Source of the DNA: Albugo candida
Lineage: Eukaryota; Oomycota; Peronosporomycetes; Albuginales
Assembly: GCA_040437565.1 (NCBI GenBank)
Contig: JBDOQK010000083.1
Coordinates: 1-64,000 of the forward strand
Direction of reading: 5' to 3'
DNA length: 64,000 nt
Of the stretch, positions 10,063 to 20,814 are shown one piece after another. The first letter of the stretch is position 1; each line of letters starts with the position of its first letter. The translations under genes were made by a program, and so were the position numbers. The notes beneath the pieces are model-generated. The model was given only the letters and a program-made list of their open reading frames with translations, was not told where the DNA came from and searched no databases.

Positions 10063-10920
10063 TCAAGTCAACGTCTCGAATGCATTCTCCAGTATCCTTT
10101 GTAATGAACGCAACGACTCCATTTTTCCTGCGGCAAATTGACTTTCTTCTTGACATTTTTCCAATTGCTTCTTGGTGTATAACTCGGGATTGGTGTCGGT
10201 TTCGGCATCAAGCATTCTAAAAACATCAGAGTCAGATGAGACTTTTTGGAATCAGATGAGGACGTACTCTAGGACTTCTACCGGTATTTCGACATCATAT
10301 TTGCTTGCAGCAGCATCGACTTGTTTCAATAAATCGATGTATTCATTTGCCTTCCCGCACAGAAAATCTAATTGGTTCGGCTTAAAGTCTTCCACAATCA
10401 AAATCATTTTATCCAATGTTTGAATAGTAGACATCAACGAATCCACCAATTCTACTGGTAGATGATCCATCCCATCAGACGAACAAAGCACCCTATTGGA
10501 CGAATTATTATTGCCTTGTACTGTACTATCTCCTGCCGCTTTGCTTTTCTGGCCGCTTTCTTGTATTGGAATCAGTTGCGGCTTTCGAGCGATCCCACTC
10601 AAACGACCGGAACTTGTGCTTGTCAGAGGGGTTTTCGGATTATTTGGCGAGCTCAGCGGTGTAAAGGGAGCTAAATAGGGGCTCGCGCTGACCTGTGCGT
10701 GCCGCTCTTGCTCCGTATCAGCTCCCGATAAAGCTGATTGCGACGGAGCGATCTCACTCATATTTCCCTCTACAAGTTCCAGAGAAGGATTGATTTCAAG
10801 CGTACCCATTTCAGCATCTTCCTCATTATCCTCCTCAATCGAAGGACCCTGTAAATCGCTAAAAAAATGCTGTTTCTCTTCGCCAATTTCCATCATTTCT
10901 TTCTCTTCTTCCATATTCAT
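10063..10920 (-). CDS. MED10: Mediator complex subunit 10
   Basis: Two exons (10268-10920, 10063-10216; 51-nt intron), 268 residues. The C-terminal ~120 residues match MED10/Nut2: LVDSLMSTIQTLDKMI, DFKPNQLDFLCGKANEYI, VEIPVEVLE, NPELYTKKQLEKCQEE, ending with a helix. MED10 belongs to the Mediator middle module that bridges activators and RNA polymerase II. Animal and fungal MED10 is about 130-160 residues. This one has an extra N-terminal ~135 residues that are acidic and Ser/Pro-rich (for example SPYLAPFTPLSSPNNPKTP), probably disordered. The ATG at 10920 was preferred because the frame further upstream has no ATG. Convergent with the CCT gene. Confidence 0.85.
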
Positions 10921-11014
10921 AAAAATAAAAACAACCAATCACAATCGAGAGATAATATAATTCACAATTTAATTGGTTATATACACTACGAAGCAATAAA
11001 GCATACATTCTGTT

Positions 11015-12382
11015 TTATTCAGCGGCGATTTCTGTGCTTGCACGTATCGCGGAAGCGTTGTGCAAGTAGTTGGCGCCAATATAGTCATCGAAGGACTCGT
11101 TCTCCATTTTGGGTGAGTGGGAAGAGTCATTTGAATTGCCGTTAAATGAGAATGAAGCCGGAAGCGGAACTTGACCCATCACAGTTCCAGGCGGCGGCGG
11201 TAGAAGCGAGTTCAGACGAACCAAAGAAGGCGGACACCCGTAATGGAAGTTGTCCAAGTGACGTTTTGAAATGTCATTTTGATCCACGGGAAGTGGAACG
11301 ATGTAATTCGTGTTTTCCCTTGAAAATGCCATTGGTGAAATGGAAGCCGGGGAGATCACCTTGGAGTATGAATGTAAAATCGATTCCAAATCGTCGTACT
11401 CGGAATGGGAGTGCGAAAGAAATTTGTCTTTGAGGGGTAATCCATCATTTTCATTTGAGTGAGTGTCATTGGCTACCGCGTTCAAAAATGGACGCATAGG
11501 AAAATGCTCGGAAGATTTTGATAAAAATCGCTCGTGATTGTCTTCTTTGGCGTGTGTCGGCGAATTAGCATTATCAAATTGAAATGAGTTGTATAATCCA
11601 AAAAACGACACATCGTGAGGCGTAGTGCCCGAATGAATCGATGGTTTTAGTGAATTTGTCGATGTCGAGCTGTATGGTAAACCAGGTTTTGATAATGGAA
11701 ACAAACTGGAACTCGTAGTTGGGAGCTCTAACGTGTTGGAAGGGAACAACGTATTGTTTTTGAATGCAATCGGAGACGGAAGAAATGGAGCTTTGAACAA
11801 CGATGAGAATGTAGGCGTATGAGTCGGGCACGGCTCTTTAATACTTTGTCTTTTGTTGGCTGAGCGACTTCCTTTGGCGACATTTAATTGAGATATATTT
11901 TCTCCTTGCGATCGTAATTCCATCGCGTGACGGAAACAAATCGTGCTCATATGTTGCGCAGTTTTATCACAATTGGCAACCGAGCACTCATGCCCATGAG
12001 AATGACGGTTGCATAATCCCCCGGCTCGAGCGTGTTGGAGACATCCTTGAATGCGACATTGACGTCCTCCTCCATGTCGAACGCATTTCTGTCGAGCGTG
12101 TGCTTGTTTCTTGCATCCTTCCACGATACAAAATCGTTTCATGACAAAGCCTCCATGTTGAATACAGTACCCTCCTCCTCGGGCGTGCGCATCGCATCCG
12201 TCGTATTGGCACTGTTTCTTCCCACCGTGGCGCACGCATAATCTCCGCGCATAGACTTGATTGGTACAACTCTTGATCGCACACTGCCTTCGATTTCGAT
12301 GAAACGAGCATTTGGATGTGCCTTCAACTGCCACATTATCGCAATCGTTAAAGTGACAAATTGGAAGGGAAGTGGATTGCAT
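11015..12382 (-). CDS. WRKY19-like Cys/His-repeat protein
   Basis: A single exon of 455 residues. The first ~150 residues contain about five tandem modules of the form C-x4-C-x(6-9)-C-x3-H, e.g. CQYDGCDAHARGGGYCIQH, CIVEGCKKQAHARQKCVRH and CRIQGCLQHARAGGLCNRH. These modules are abundant in oomycetes and are often labelled 'WRKY transcription factor 19'. They resemble the Cys/His repeats of plant WRKY19-type proteins but there is no WRKYGQK heptad here. The rest is Ser/Pro/Asn-rich and probably disordered. Likely zinc-binding and regulatory; DNA binding is inferred. It is co-oriented with MED10, 94 bp upstream of it. Confidence 0.8.
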   Translation of the reverse strand: MQSTSLPICHFNDCDNVAVEGTSKCSFHRNRRQCAIKSCTNQVYARRLCVRHGGKKQCQYDGCDAHARGGGYCIQHGGFVMKRFCIVEGCKKQAHARQKCVRHGGGRQCRIQGCLQHARAGGLCNRHSHGHECSVANCDKTAQHMSTICFRHAMELRSQGENISQLNVAKGSRSANKRQSIKEPCPTHTPTFSSLFKAPFLPSPIAFKNNTLFPSNTLELPTTSSSLFPLSKPGLPYSSTSTNSLKPSIHSGTTPHDVSFFGLYNSFQFDNANSPTHAKEDNHERFLSKSSEHFPMRPFLNAVANDTHSNENDGLPLKDKFLSHSHSEYDDLESILHSYSKVISPASISPMAFSRENTNYIVPLPVDQNDISKRHLDNFHYGCPPSLVRLNSLLPPPPGTVMGQVPLPASFSFNGNSNDSSHSPKMENESFDDYIGANYLHNASAIRASTEIAAE

Positions 12383-13007
12383 CGATTTTAGTGGTTAAAA
12401 TTTTTTTATGGAGTTTGTACGATCGAGAGTGTGTGTGCTTGTGTGATTGGGAGCAACTTTGTGAATGATGTCAAGTTGTTTGGTGCGTTTTAGGTGACTT
12501 TGCTGCGGATTATAGAATAGGAGGGAGGGTACCTTGTCTGCCAACTAAGCTTGTAGTGGAGAAACGTGGCATGATTCGATACAGATGCTTATAAGGTAGA
12601 TACAGAAAGATGCTAGGTGGCAGATGATGCGGCAGGAAGGGATGGGTACCCGAGAGGGAGGGTACAATACACGATAGTCAACTGTTATAGCTGTTAAGCA
12701 TTACAAAGATGTGCGAGGATTGGATAGATTGTGTTCCTTAATACCTGCTGGCAAAGTCGCTCACCGGCTCCAACTCTTTTGGAAGGGTTTGATGCAAGGG
12801 TTCAAACTCGTGAGGAAAGGGGTATCGTGTACGTGTCTTGTCGTGCTGGTGACACCTGCCGTCAAATTCAAGCATCTTAAGCAATATGAACTTACAGTAT
12901 TTTGCAGATTTAGGCGCTGTTTACAATCGTTACGAGAACCGGTATTAAAAGGTTACCGAATTAGTTTCCTTTTTGCAACTTCAACTTCAACCTTCCACCA
13001 TCAACCA
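12383..13007. other. Intergenic, no gene seen
   Basis: This stretch separates two minus-strand genes. Open frames on the plus strand around 12711-13121 have no family features and partly overlap the sulfate transporter's end. It probably holds the promoter of the Cys/His-repeat gene. Confidence 0.4.
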
Positions 13008-15626
13008 TCATTTTGTCTTTTGCATCCTTGGGAGATCACGACCTTTCGGGCTCCCATTTGCCGTCTGGACGTGCCGTATCGCAGTGATAGCTTCTTCAAA
13101 TCCTATTCTAGCGCTTTGTAACACGATTTCACTCAGAAAATCCGCTGATTCCAACATTAATTGTAATCTCTTTTTTCCATTCACAATTGCGAGTTGGATT
13201 CCGCGGGACTTTAAATCCAATTGAACCGACTTCATCATTTGCATCGTCGTGGAATCCCAATCCATCAAAGCTCGTGCGTCGATAACAACACCTTGTAAAG
13301 AGTGACGGTCCTTCATTTCCCGTGTGATCACTTGCTCAATATATTCGCAATTGGCGAAATAAAGTGCTCCTTCCACGCGAAAAATCAAAAGTCCGTCCAG
13401 TGGTTGTGCTGCTTCTGGGTGTAAATCCAATTCGACCAATTCCAATTCTTCTGAAGCGGTTTGATTAATTAGTTCACCAAGCATTATGACAGTTGGACGT
13501 CGTGTTTTGTAAATGACAGCAATCAATGAGCACAAGATCGATGACAGCAAGCCGGGAAGCACTCCTAAGAGTACTGTTAATACAAATGAAGCCAACCACA
13601 CGTAAAACTCTTCTTTTTTTACACGGAATAGCCATTTCGCCTCTTTACTCTCAATGAGTGAGTAACCTGCGACAATGATAATAGCCGACAAACTCGTTTT
13701 TGGTAGATATGCCAATGTACCGGTTGCTGTGTATAAAGCAATGACAACGACCACAGCGGAGATGAGAGAAGCCACTTGTGTTCGTGCATTTTGCATATTA
13801 ACAGCTGTTCGCGATAAACCGCCAGTCGAAGGCATTGCTTGGAAAAACGATCCAATAAAATTGGCCATTCCCAACGCGATGAGCTCTTGATTTGTCCGGA
13901 TACGATAGCCTTCCTTGATGGCTAATCGTTTGGCCATCGCGACACTTGACATGAATGAGATGAGGGCAATGGACAATGTGTCAATGATGATGTGATACAG
14001 CCGATCTGCTTCGATCACGTGGTTTAGAAGACCGTACCAAGGAAGGATGGGGCCTGGATATCCACCTGGAACAACTCCCGTGAGGGTAAGACGTTTTTCA
14101 CCAGCAAAGTAGCCGATTATTCCACCAAGAAGACACACAAGAAAAGATCCTAAATCGCAGATCAAACGTCCAGCTACCAAAACTGAAATTCTTGACCGGA
14201 GACTTCGTATAGAGCTTGGAAATTCAAATCCGGTCGAAACATTCTTGTGGAGAGCAACATGGGAGTCTGTAGAATACGATATGGAAACATCAGAAGGTCG
14301 CCGAGTTAGTTTGTGTGCTGTGGAAATCGTATCTTCCGATTCGCTATCTTTCACAGAATCATCAGAAACTCGTTTTGAAGCTCTGGCTACACCGTTATCT
14401 CCTGATTCTTGAATGTGTGTGAGAGCGTATCGAGAACTCTTTTCACTTGGCTCAAGGTGGAGATAATCCTCATCGGACAATGAGAATCCGACGGTCTCAT
14501 CGAGTGCAGAACTGTGGTAGAAACGAGGGGATACCAATGAAGAAGGCGCCAATGTTAAGGAAATCGTCGAATGAGGATCAGAAATACTACGAGAATCGTC
14601 GTTTATACCAAAATCTCTTCGATCCACTTGGAAAGTGAAAGGCCCACTGGATGAAGGCGAGATATCAACTTGATGCAGTCGTGAATTCGCGCTGTGACAT
14701 TCAGTTGCAGGTTTTCTACGCGGTTCACATCCATTTTCCAGCTCTTTTCCGGTGGAACCATCAATTTCTTCACTTGTGGTGACCTCAGTATCGTCACAGC
14801 GTGTTTGATGTCCAGATTCCATCATGAGATTCTGTATCTCTTCTTCCAAACGTCTTATTTCAACCACAAAACGCCACTTCATTTTCTTCATCAAAAGCAA
14901 AATCCAAATGGAACAAAGACCCAATGCAAGAGCTCCAGTGTTTATGTGTGGGCTCTGCTGAAAGAGATCCAAAACAGTCAAGAATGGTAGATCACGGCTT
15001 GGTATACTGACCCCCATGAGGTTGGCTGTTTGTGATAGCATTATAAGAACACCACCAGCGGATACAAAACCTCCCATGACGGGTCGAGAAAAGAAATCAG
15101 CAACAATTCCAAGACGGAAAGTACCCATCATCAATTGTAGAAATCCGATCAGAAATGACAGCAAAATGGCAGTGGCAACTCGTTCGTCTTCACTTTTAAT
15201 CTTTTTTATGGCGGATCCGACAAGTAATGAGACTTCAGCTCCATTAGCCACCGATAAGACCCTCGAAGTTCCAAAAAGTGGATAGATCATTGGTACTAAT
15301 GCAGCGGTATACAGTCCATAGATTGGTGGAACTCCCATCATTGTGCTAAGAGAGATCTCCTCAGGGACGATCATCATCCCCACTGTAATTCCAGCTACAA
15401 GATCGTATTGAAAATCCTCCTTTTTATCGTATTGTGGAAGCCATTCAATGATGGGTAAATGATGTCGCACCAAATGCTTAAAATGTCGCAATGTACAGAA
15501 ATTTTGGATGGAAACCAGTGTGTTTTGGCCAATTGACGCCACTCCACTCAGACAGGACATGCAGTTCAACTCTTCGTGATTCTGCTCGCTCACACTTCGG
15601 TGGTTTAAGCGCTCATTTCGCTGCAT
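13008..15626 (-). CDS. SulP/SLC26 anion transporter with STAS domain
   Basis: A single exon, 872 residues. The membrane domain opens with DLVAGITVGMMIVPEEISLS (family: AGLTVGLLLIPQ..), then GLYTAALVPMIYPLFGTSR, SVANGAEVSLLVGSA and, later, PSTGGLSRTAVN, a hallmark of the family. The last ~150 residues form a STAS domain (GLLIFRVEGALYFANCEYIE.., VVIDARALMDWD). The family carries sulfate, oxalate, bicarbonate or chloride. Unusual: about 210 residues (roughly 265-475) of acidic, Ser-rich, probably cytosolic sequence interrupt the membrane domain between two helices, with dense Ser/Thr sites that could be phosphorylated. The substrate cannot be deduced by eye. Confidence 0.92.
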   Translation of the reverse strand: MQRNERLNHRSVSEQNHEELNCMSCLSGVASIGQNTLVSIQNFCTLRHFKHLVRHHLPIIEWLPQYDKKEDFQYDLVAGITVGMMIVPEEISLSTMMGVPPIYGLYTAALVPMIYPLFGTSRVLSVANGAEVSLLVGSAIKKIKSEDERVATAILLSFLIGFLQLMMGTFRLGIVADFFSRPVMGGFVSAGGVLIMLSQTANLMGVSIPSRDLPFLTVLDLFQQSPHINTGALALGLCSIWILLLMKKMKWRFVVEIRRLEEEIQNLMMESGHQTRCDDTEVTTSEEIDGSTGKELENGCEPRRKPATECHSANSRLHQVDISPSSSGPFTFQVDRRDFGINDDSRSISDPHSTISLTLAPSSLVSPRFYHSSALDETVGFSLSDEDYLHLEPSEKSSRYALTHIQESGDNGVARASKRVSDDSVKDSESEDTISTAHKLTRRPSDVSISYSTDSHVALHKNVSTGFEFPSSIRSLRSRISVLVAGRLICDLGSFLVCLLGGIIGYFAGEKRLTLTGVVPGGYPGPILPWYGLLNHVIEADRLYHIIIDTLSIALISFMSSVAMAKRLAIKEGYRIRTNQELIALGMANFIGSFFQAMPSTGGLSRTAVNMQNARTQVASLISAVVVVIALYTATGTLAYLPKTSLSAIIIVAGYSLIESKEAKWLFRVKKEEFYVWLASFVLTVLLGVLPGLLSSILCSLIAVIYKTRRPTVIMLGELINQTASEELELVELDLHPEAAQPLDGLLIFRVEGALYFANCEYIEQVITREMKDRHSLQGVVIDARALMDWDSTTMQMMKSVQLDLKSRGIQLAIVNGKKRLQLMLESADFLSEIVLQSARIGFEEAITAIRHVQTANGSPKGRDLPRMQKTK

Positions 15627-15755
15627 AATGAGATTCTCAATGGAAAAAGGAAAACCGAAACAGTTGGTGTACTCAATTAAGTAAGCAGTATCTCGATTAA
15701 GTTAACACTTACTGAATTTATTTGAGTCAGATTAGAGTGGCAATGACATGTACCG

Positions 15756-16636
15756 TTATTTACGGGCTTTATTTTTGCGTTTCGACTGTTTTGGAGTTTT
15801 TAGGGTAGCGTTTTCATTGTCAGAGTCTAAGAATGCGTCCCATTCAGCTTCTTCAAAATTGGATTCAAATTTGGTATCGGTTCCTTTACGCTTCTTCGAT
15901 TGAGTTGTGTCATTACTATCACCTTTTTCTCCCTCTATCATATAGGAATCCTTGAGCCACTGACTACCCTTTGTATCCGAAGACTCAATTTTGTCGACTC
16001 GTGTTGGCTTTCCATCGGTTGGCTTGGTCTTTATCATGTCCAAAAAGCTCTCTTTTGACAGCTTTTGAACCTTTTCGTCATCTCCAGACGCTTTTTTTGC
16101 ATGCTGGTGCTTCTCTATAGCGTTAAATAGGGCGACAACTACCCAAAACAGGTACAGTTCTAAGCACATAACAGCCAATCAGAATCGAAGAGCGACATAC
16201 CGCCTTTAGTCGAAATCATTCGAAGGGATCTGTCCTTGGCAATGGTTTTATGACTCGGAAGCACCATGTCTCTATAATTTTTCTCCCGCTTTGCATTTGC
16301 CACATTTTTGTGTTGTTTTCGTACCAATTTGTCTTGTTGTATTTCTCTCATTCGCGCAGTTGTTCTCTTTGCGAGTATCGGTATTGCATTAGAAGAGTGA
16401 TGTTGTTGCAACACTTTGTTCATTGCATCTCCAAATCCGACCAATGTGCCGTTATTCTCTTCTTCCGTATACTCATTTTCAGAATGCTCCTCCGACTCAC
16501 ACGAGGTGGAATGCTGACTACTCACGTCACTTTTACGATCAATTCTTTCCAGTGATTCCTTTTCGTTCCTTTGTGCGCTTTTATTTTTCACTCCAATAGC
16601 GGCATTTATCGCGCATTTCTCATCGATTGCATCCAT
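15756..16636 (-). CDS. RRP15: Ribosomal RNA processing protein RRP15
   Basis: Two exons (16201-16636, 15756-16138; 62-nt intron), 272 residues. After an acidic N-terminus comes the RRP15 core: VGFGDAMNKVLQQ, IPILAKRTTA, a basic helix, then LRMISTKG spliced to VVALFNAIEKHQ (family: ATKGVVKLFNAV). In yeast Rrp15 acts in nucleolar pre-60S maturation. The Lys-rich end (KQSKRKNKARK) fits a nucleolar signal. The start at 16636 is the first ATG of the frame. It is divergent from the TPR-DnaJ gene with only 104 bp between the start codons. Confidence 0.85.
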
Positions 16637-16740
16637 CCTAATTGCCAATCAAGACGCAATAACGGTGAAGGTTTTTAACTGTTATTGATCATACTACAGT
16701 TCGGTGAAGCTCCTAACATAATGTGACGCACCGCATAAAC

Positions 16741-19700
16741 ATGAATTCGGATCAGGCACATAAACTGGTCGATTATTCGGACACCAGTTCGGAAGATGAA
16801 AAGCAAAGAATGACTGCGGACTCTTCATTATTCAAAAACGCGTGCTCTAGTACAACGTGGAGCTCACCGTTCATTACACGACAAAGTAGAAAATTGCATA
16901 GTGTAAGGAAAGCAACAACAAAAATGCGTTGGTTCCGTGATGGCACAACGCAACCTGCCACACCACAGCCGAGTCGCATATTCCCCAATCTTGTTCGCGA
17001 CCACATCAAAATAGGTATTCCCGGATCGAATCGCACTGAAGGACACCGACCAAGAAATAGCCGCACTCTATTTCCGGTAACCGATTTCCGGTCACTACTT
17101 ACTTGCACTGAACCACACGCAAACTCCCATCACCAGACTCCAATCACCCACCCACCCTCAGAAACACATACATCTGAAGATATAAATTCAAACAGGTCGC
17201 TTTATACGCCTCAGCCGCCACAAACAAATGCAAACAAGAGTCCGTTTACGAGCGTACAAAAGCCAAATCATGCTCCCAACGCGCCAATAAAAGCGACTAT
17301 CGAGTCCAAATGGAAGCAAGCTGCCTTCGCCATGAGATTGGAAGAAAGTGAATGCGAAAAGGACCACGAAAGTGCAGTTAATGTGACCCATACCTGGGGC
17401 TTCACCACGCCCTGTAAGAGCACAAAAAAGCCATGGAAACTATCAAGCAGCACCCAAACAGCTCCACAGACGCCTTCAAAGGCGAAAAATAAGACGCAAA
17501 AGGTTTGTGAGGGCACAAAAAATGTGGAAACCTTAAAATCGGATTTTTGTGAATTTCATATTGAGAAACCGCAAATCGCTTCGCCTTTCATTTCCAAAGA
17601 AAAAAACAAATACACACCAATTGGAATTTCATCCAATCGAAAAAAAGCGTGCCGGCAGCGATATCGCGAAATAGCGCTTTTGGAGCGGCAAAAACGACGC
17701 GAAGNNNNNNNNNNNNNNNNNNNNNNNNNNNNNNNNNNNNNNNNNNNNNNNNNNNNNNNNNNNNNNNNNNNNNNNNNNNNNNNNNNNNNNNNNNNNNNNN
17801 NNNNTATCGCGAAATAGCGCTTTTGGAGCGGCAAAAACGACGCGAAGAATTCGATGCGAGTCAGCCGTTTTGGACTTCATTGAACTCACCTCATGTAAGC
17901 TGTGCCTCATCTCTCTGGCGAAAGGATGACAGCGTCTCTAAAGAGTGTGAAAATCCTCAAAGAAGGCCTCCCGACAGCACCCACCGTCAAAAAGAGGCTC
18001 AGACACTGCACGAGTACGACTGGTCCTTCTGGAAACATCTTGGAAACACTGCGTATTCCAGTGGTAATTACGAGGACGCTATTCGATACTATCGACAGAG
18101 CTTAGAAGCGTTAGAAAGTTCACTTGCGTTGGAACACTCAATGCCTCAAAATCGGTCGCTGATGAAGAAAGAGAAAGGATCGTTACATGCAAATCTATCA
18201 GCATCGTTGATGATGACTTCATCACTTACGGAAGCAAGACATGAGATTTTATACGCAATCGCTGTGGATCCACTTCACCTGCGCTCTTATTTACGTTTGG
18301 CTCGAATTCAAATCATGTTGGGATATTGTGAGGAAGCGAAGAAAACAGTGAGTAATATGAAGGCTTTGTTTTGGATCGGAAGAATCCAACAAGATGCTGG
18401 AGGATCAATGATTATAGAGAATGAAACATCCATTGGGTCTGAGACAAAGCATCAGGAAGCCATCAATGAGATTGAAACATCCATTACAAAGTATCAGGAA
18501 GCCTGCGATAAAGCACGTCAAAGTCAAGCACTTGGCTCATACGTTGAGGCACTTTGTTTCTGGGATCAATGTCTTCATATCGCGCCACAAGATCGTCAAT
18601 CACTTATCGAGAAAACGACTGTACTTCTTCACCTTCGACGATTTGAAGACGTATTTCGAGTGTGTGAAGAGCGTTTACAACAATCAAAAGTGTGCGCTTC
18701 TTTGAACGATTTGCTTAACACTTTGAGGGAATCAGAGTTTCTTTGCAATGCGATCAAAATCCTTGGACGTGATCAAAGCATTCTGTGGGCAAAAGCATTG
18801 TGCTACACAAATCGATCCGAAGACGCATTCAGAGTGTTGGACACAATTGAGATGTTGGCGCCATGTTGCACGAAGGTACTGGAATTGAAACGCGCATGGG
18901 TGCAATTGGAAAAGCTCAATGAGCAAGGGAATGTGGCGTTCCGTCGTCAAGCTTATGAATCCGCTATACATATTTATACAGATGCGATACGGACTGGCGA
19001 CTCATTCCATCATGAAAAATTGGCAAGTGTTTATTCTAATCGCGCAGCTGCAGCCATGAGCTTGAAGCAATACGCAATTGGAGTCAGCGATTGTACTGAA
19101 GCATTAAAATTACACCCCAAGCATCTCCGAGCGCTCCTTCGTCGCGCTCGTTGCTACGTATATCTTGAAAAGTATCAACTCGCTATATCAGACTTTGATT
19201 CGATTCTTGCAAAATGGAGCTGGCAAGATGTGGCTTCTATTGGTACAAAAAGCGATTTAAACAATGAACGATTGGATGTAAAGAACAAGTTATATCAATG
19301 GGAACGAGAGAATAAAAACCAATCAGCGAACAAATCGACTCGAAATTCCAATCGATCGAATAAAAATCACTTTAATGGAAATTGGAGGAAGAATAAGAAT
19401 ACGAGACGATTCTCACATTCAAATCAGTCTCGTGGCCGGAAAACGAGTGATCAGTGGTCGTTTCCTCAGGAAAATGGCTGGATTGGAGTGAGACGGTCTC
19501 ATTATGAGATTTTAGGTGTGAGCAGAACGGCTTCCGTGGCGGACATTCGAAAGACTTATATGAAACTCGCGCTGCAATTCCATCCCGGTAGGAAGTTTGA
19601 AACGTCTTTGACCGTTGTGACTGATGTATTTTGTAGATAAAAGCAGTGACGCGAGTCATACGGAAGAATTCAAAGAAATGACAGCGGCGTATAATATCCT

Positions 19701-19758
19701 TTCGGATAGGAATGCAAGGCAGCTGTACGATAACGATCTGGCAACGACTAGTTATTAA
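16741..19758 (+). CDS. TPR and J-domain co-chaperone (DNAJC7-like)
   Basis: Exon 1 runs 16741-19587 and exon 2 19637-19758 (49-nt intron that splits the J-domain). Removing gap 17705-17804 and the repeated 43 bp (17662-17704 = 17805-17847) leaves 941 residues in one frame. The first ~330 residues are polar and unrecognised. TPR motifs follow (HLGNTAYSSGNYEDAIRYY; GNVAFRRQAYESAIHIYTDA; VYSNRAAAAMSLKQYAIGVS), then a basic Ser/Asn-rich linker. The end is a J-domain, [20 protein letters not shown], with HPD formed across the splice junction. TPR-J proteins of this type bring Hsp70 and Hsp90 clients together in the cytosol. The N-terminal half is longer than in animal DNAJC7 (~490 residues). Confidence 0.85.
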
Positions 19759-20310
19759 ACGTCTGTATTATGTGAACTTGGTGCAGTCATTCCGTTTGAT
19801 CCTTTTGAATGTACACTGAAAATTGATAAGTCGATTTCAGTCACTGTATCCGAAAGGAAGCGCTACTTTGACTTTTCTATAAGAAAGTTGAGGAGTTTCA
19901 ATGAGGAGATCTGATGTCTCAATCAACAATTGTATTAATGACAATGCTTACACATAGTCTTCAGGTGGGGGCAGTAACGAGGGTGATGATTTATTATAGA
20001 AGATTAGAACTGTGACCAAGCGCCACCTTTTCGCTACATCCCAACCTTCTTGTGCTAGCGAAATAGCATTCAAGCGCAAACAAGCAGCAAGGTTAAGGCA
20101 AGTCATCGAAAGACAGAAGAATCGAGAAAAGATTCACGCGTAATCTCTTTGAATGCGCCCTCTTCACGCAAAATTGGTCTGATTTCCTACTGTTTTCCCG
20201 CACACAATTGTTGACGTCAATGATAGGAATGTGAATGACAATTTAGATCAATTAGCTGTAGTAAAGTTCAACGAGTAAAAACAAGAGTTTAAGTCTATTC
20301 AGAAGATTTG
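19759..20310. other. Intergenic, start of the gene-poor stretch
   Basis: No recognised gene. A basic open stretch at about 20015-20143 ends in a stop and might be an exon of an unidentified gene, but no start or splice context supports it. Confidence 0.35.
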
Positions 20311-20646
20311 ATGACAATAGCATTAGGTTCCAGCCTCGACGGTTTTGATATGAAGAAGACGACGACTCAAACAGCCGGCAACGATGCATTGCGCCAATCC
20401 ACACACTATCGCGCGTCTTTGCTATATCCCCAAAGTGCATACGGAACGATTGCGAAAGAATTGTTGCGTATAACATTTCTGCATACCCCTTGGGCTAAGA
20501 ACACTTGCTCTCTGTGGTTGGCATATCAGTTTCTCAGTTTACAGAAAGATGCTGCCAAAAAGCTAATATCCCAATTCCGAAGTGAAGCATTAAAGGGTGT
20601 GGCTATTGCCACAGACAAAACATCTCTGATTGGCTATGTAAGCTAA
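20311..20646 (+). CDS. Hypothetical 111-residue ORF
   Basis: An ATG-started ORF with natural-looking composition (QSAYGTIAKELLR, HTPWAKNTCSLWLAYQFL, FRSEALKGVAIATD), suggesting amphipathic helices. I do not recognise the family. A GTAAGC just before the stop could be a splice donor, so the true C-terminus may differ. It lies between the TPR-DnaJ gene and a transposon fossil, and may itself be a fragment. Confidence 0.35.
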   Translation: MTIALGSSLDGFDMKKTTTQTAGNDALRQSTHYRASLLYPQSAYGTIAKELLRITFLHTPWAKNTCSLWLAYQFLSLQKDAAKKLISQFRSEALKGVAIATDKTSLIGYVS

Positions 20647-20814
20647 AGTGATCGATCGATAGGGTGGCTCTATTACTCCTACGTAAGAAACGTACATATT
20701 TCCACATTTCCCCATTTCCTCGCTTCCGTCCCTAACGCGCGGCAACATTTAACGAGTAGCGCAATAATAACGGATTTCAAGCAAAACATTGATTCAGAAT
20801 ACACGGAAGAATTC

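Noticed and set aside
12711-13121. Plus-strand ORF of 136 residues before the sulfate transporter end
   Set aside because: No family features, non-ATG-like context, and it overlaps the well-supported STAS-domain gene.
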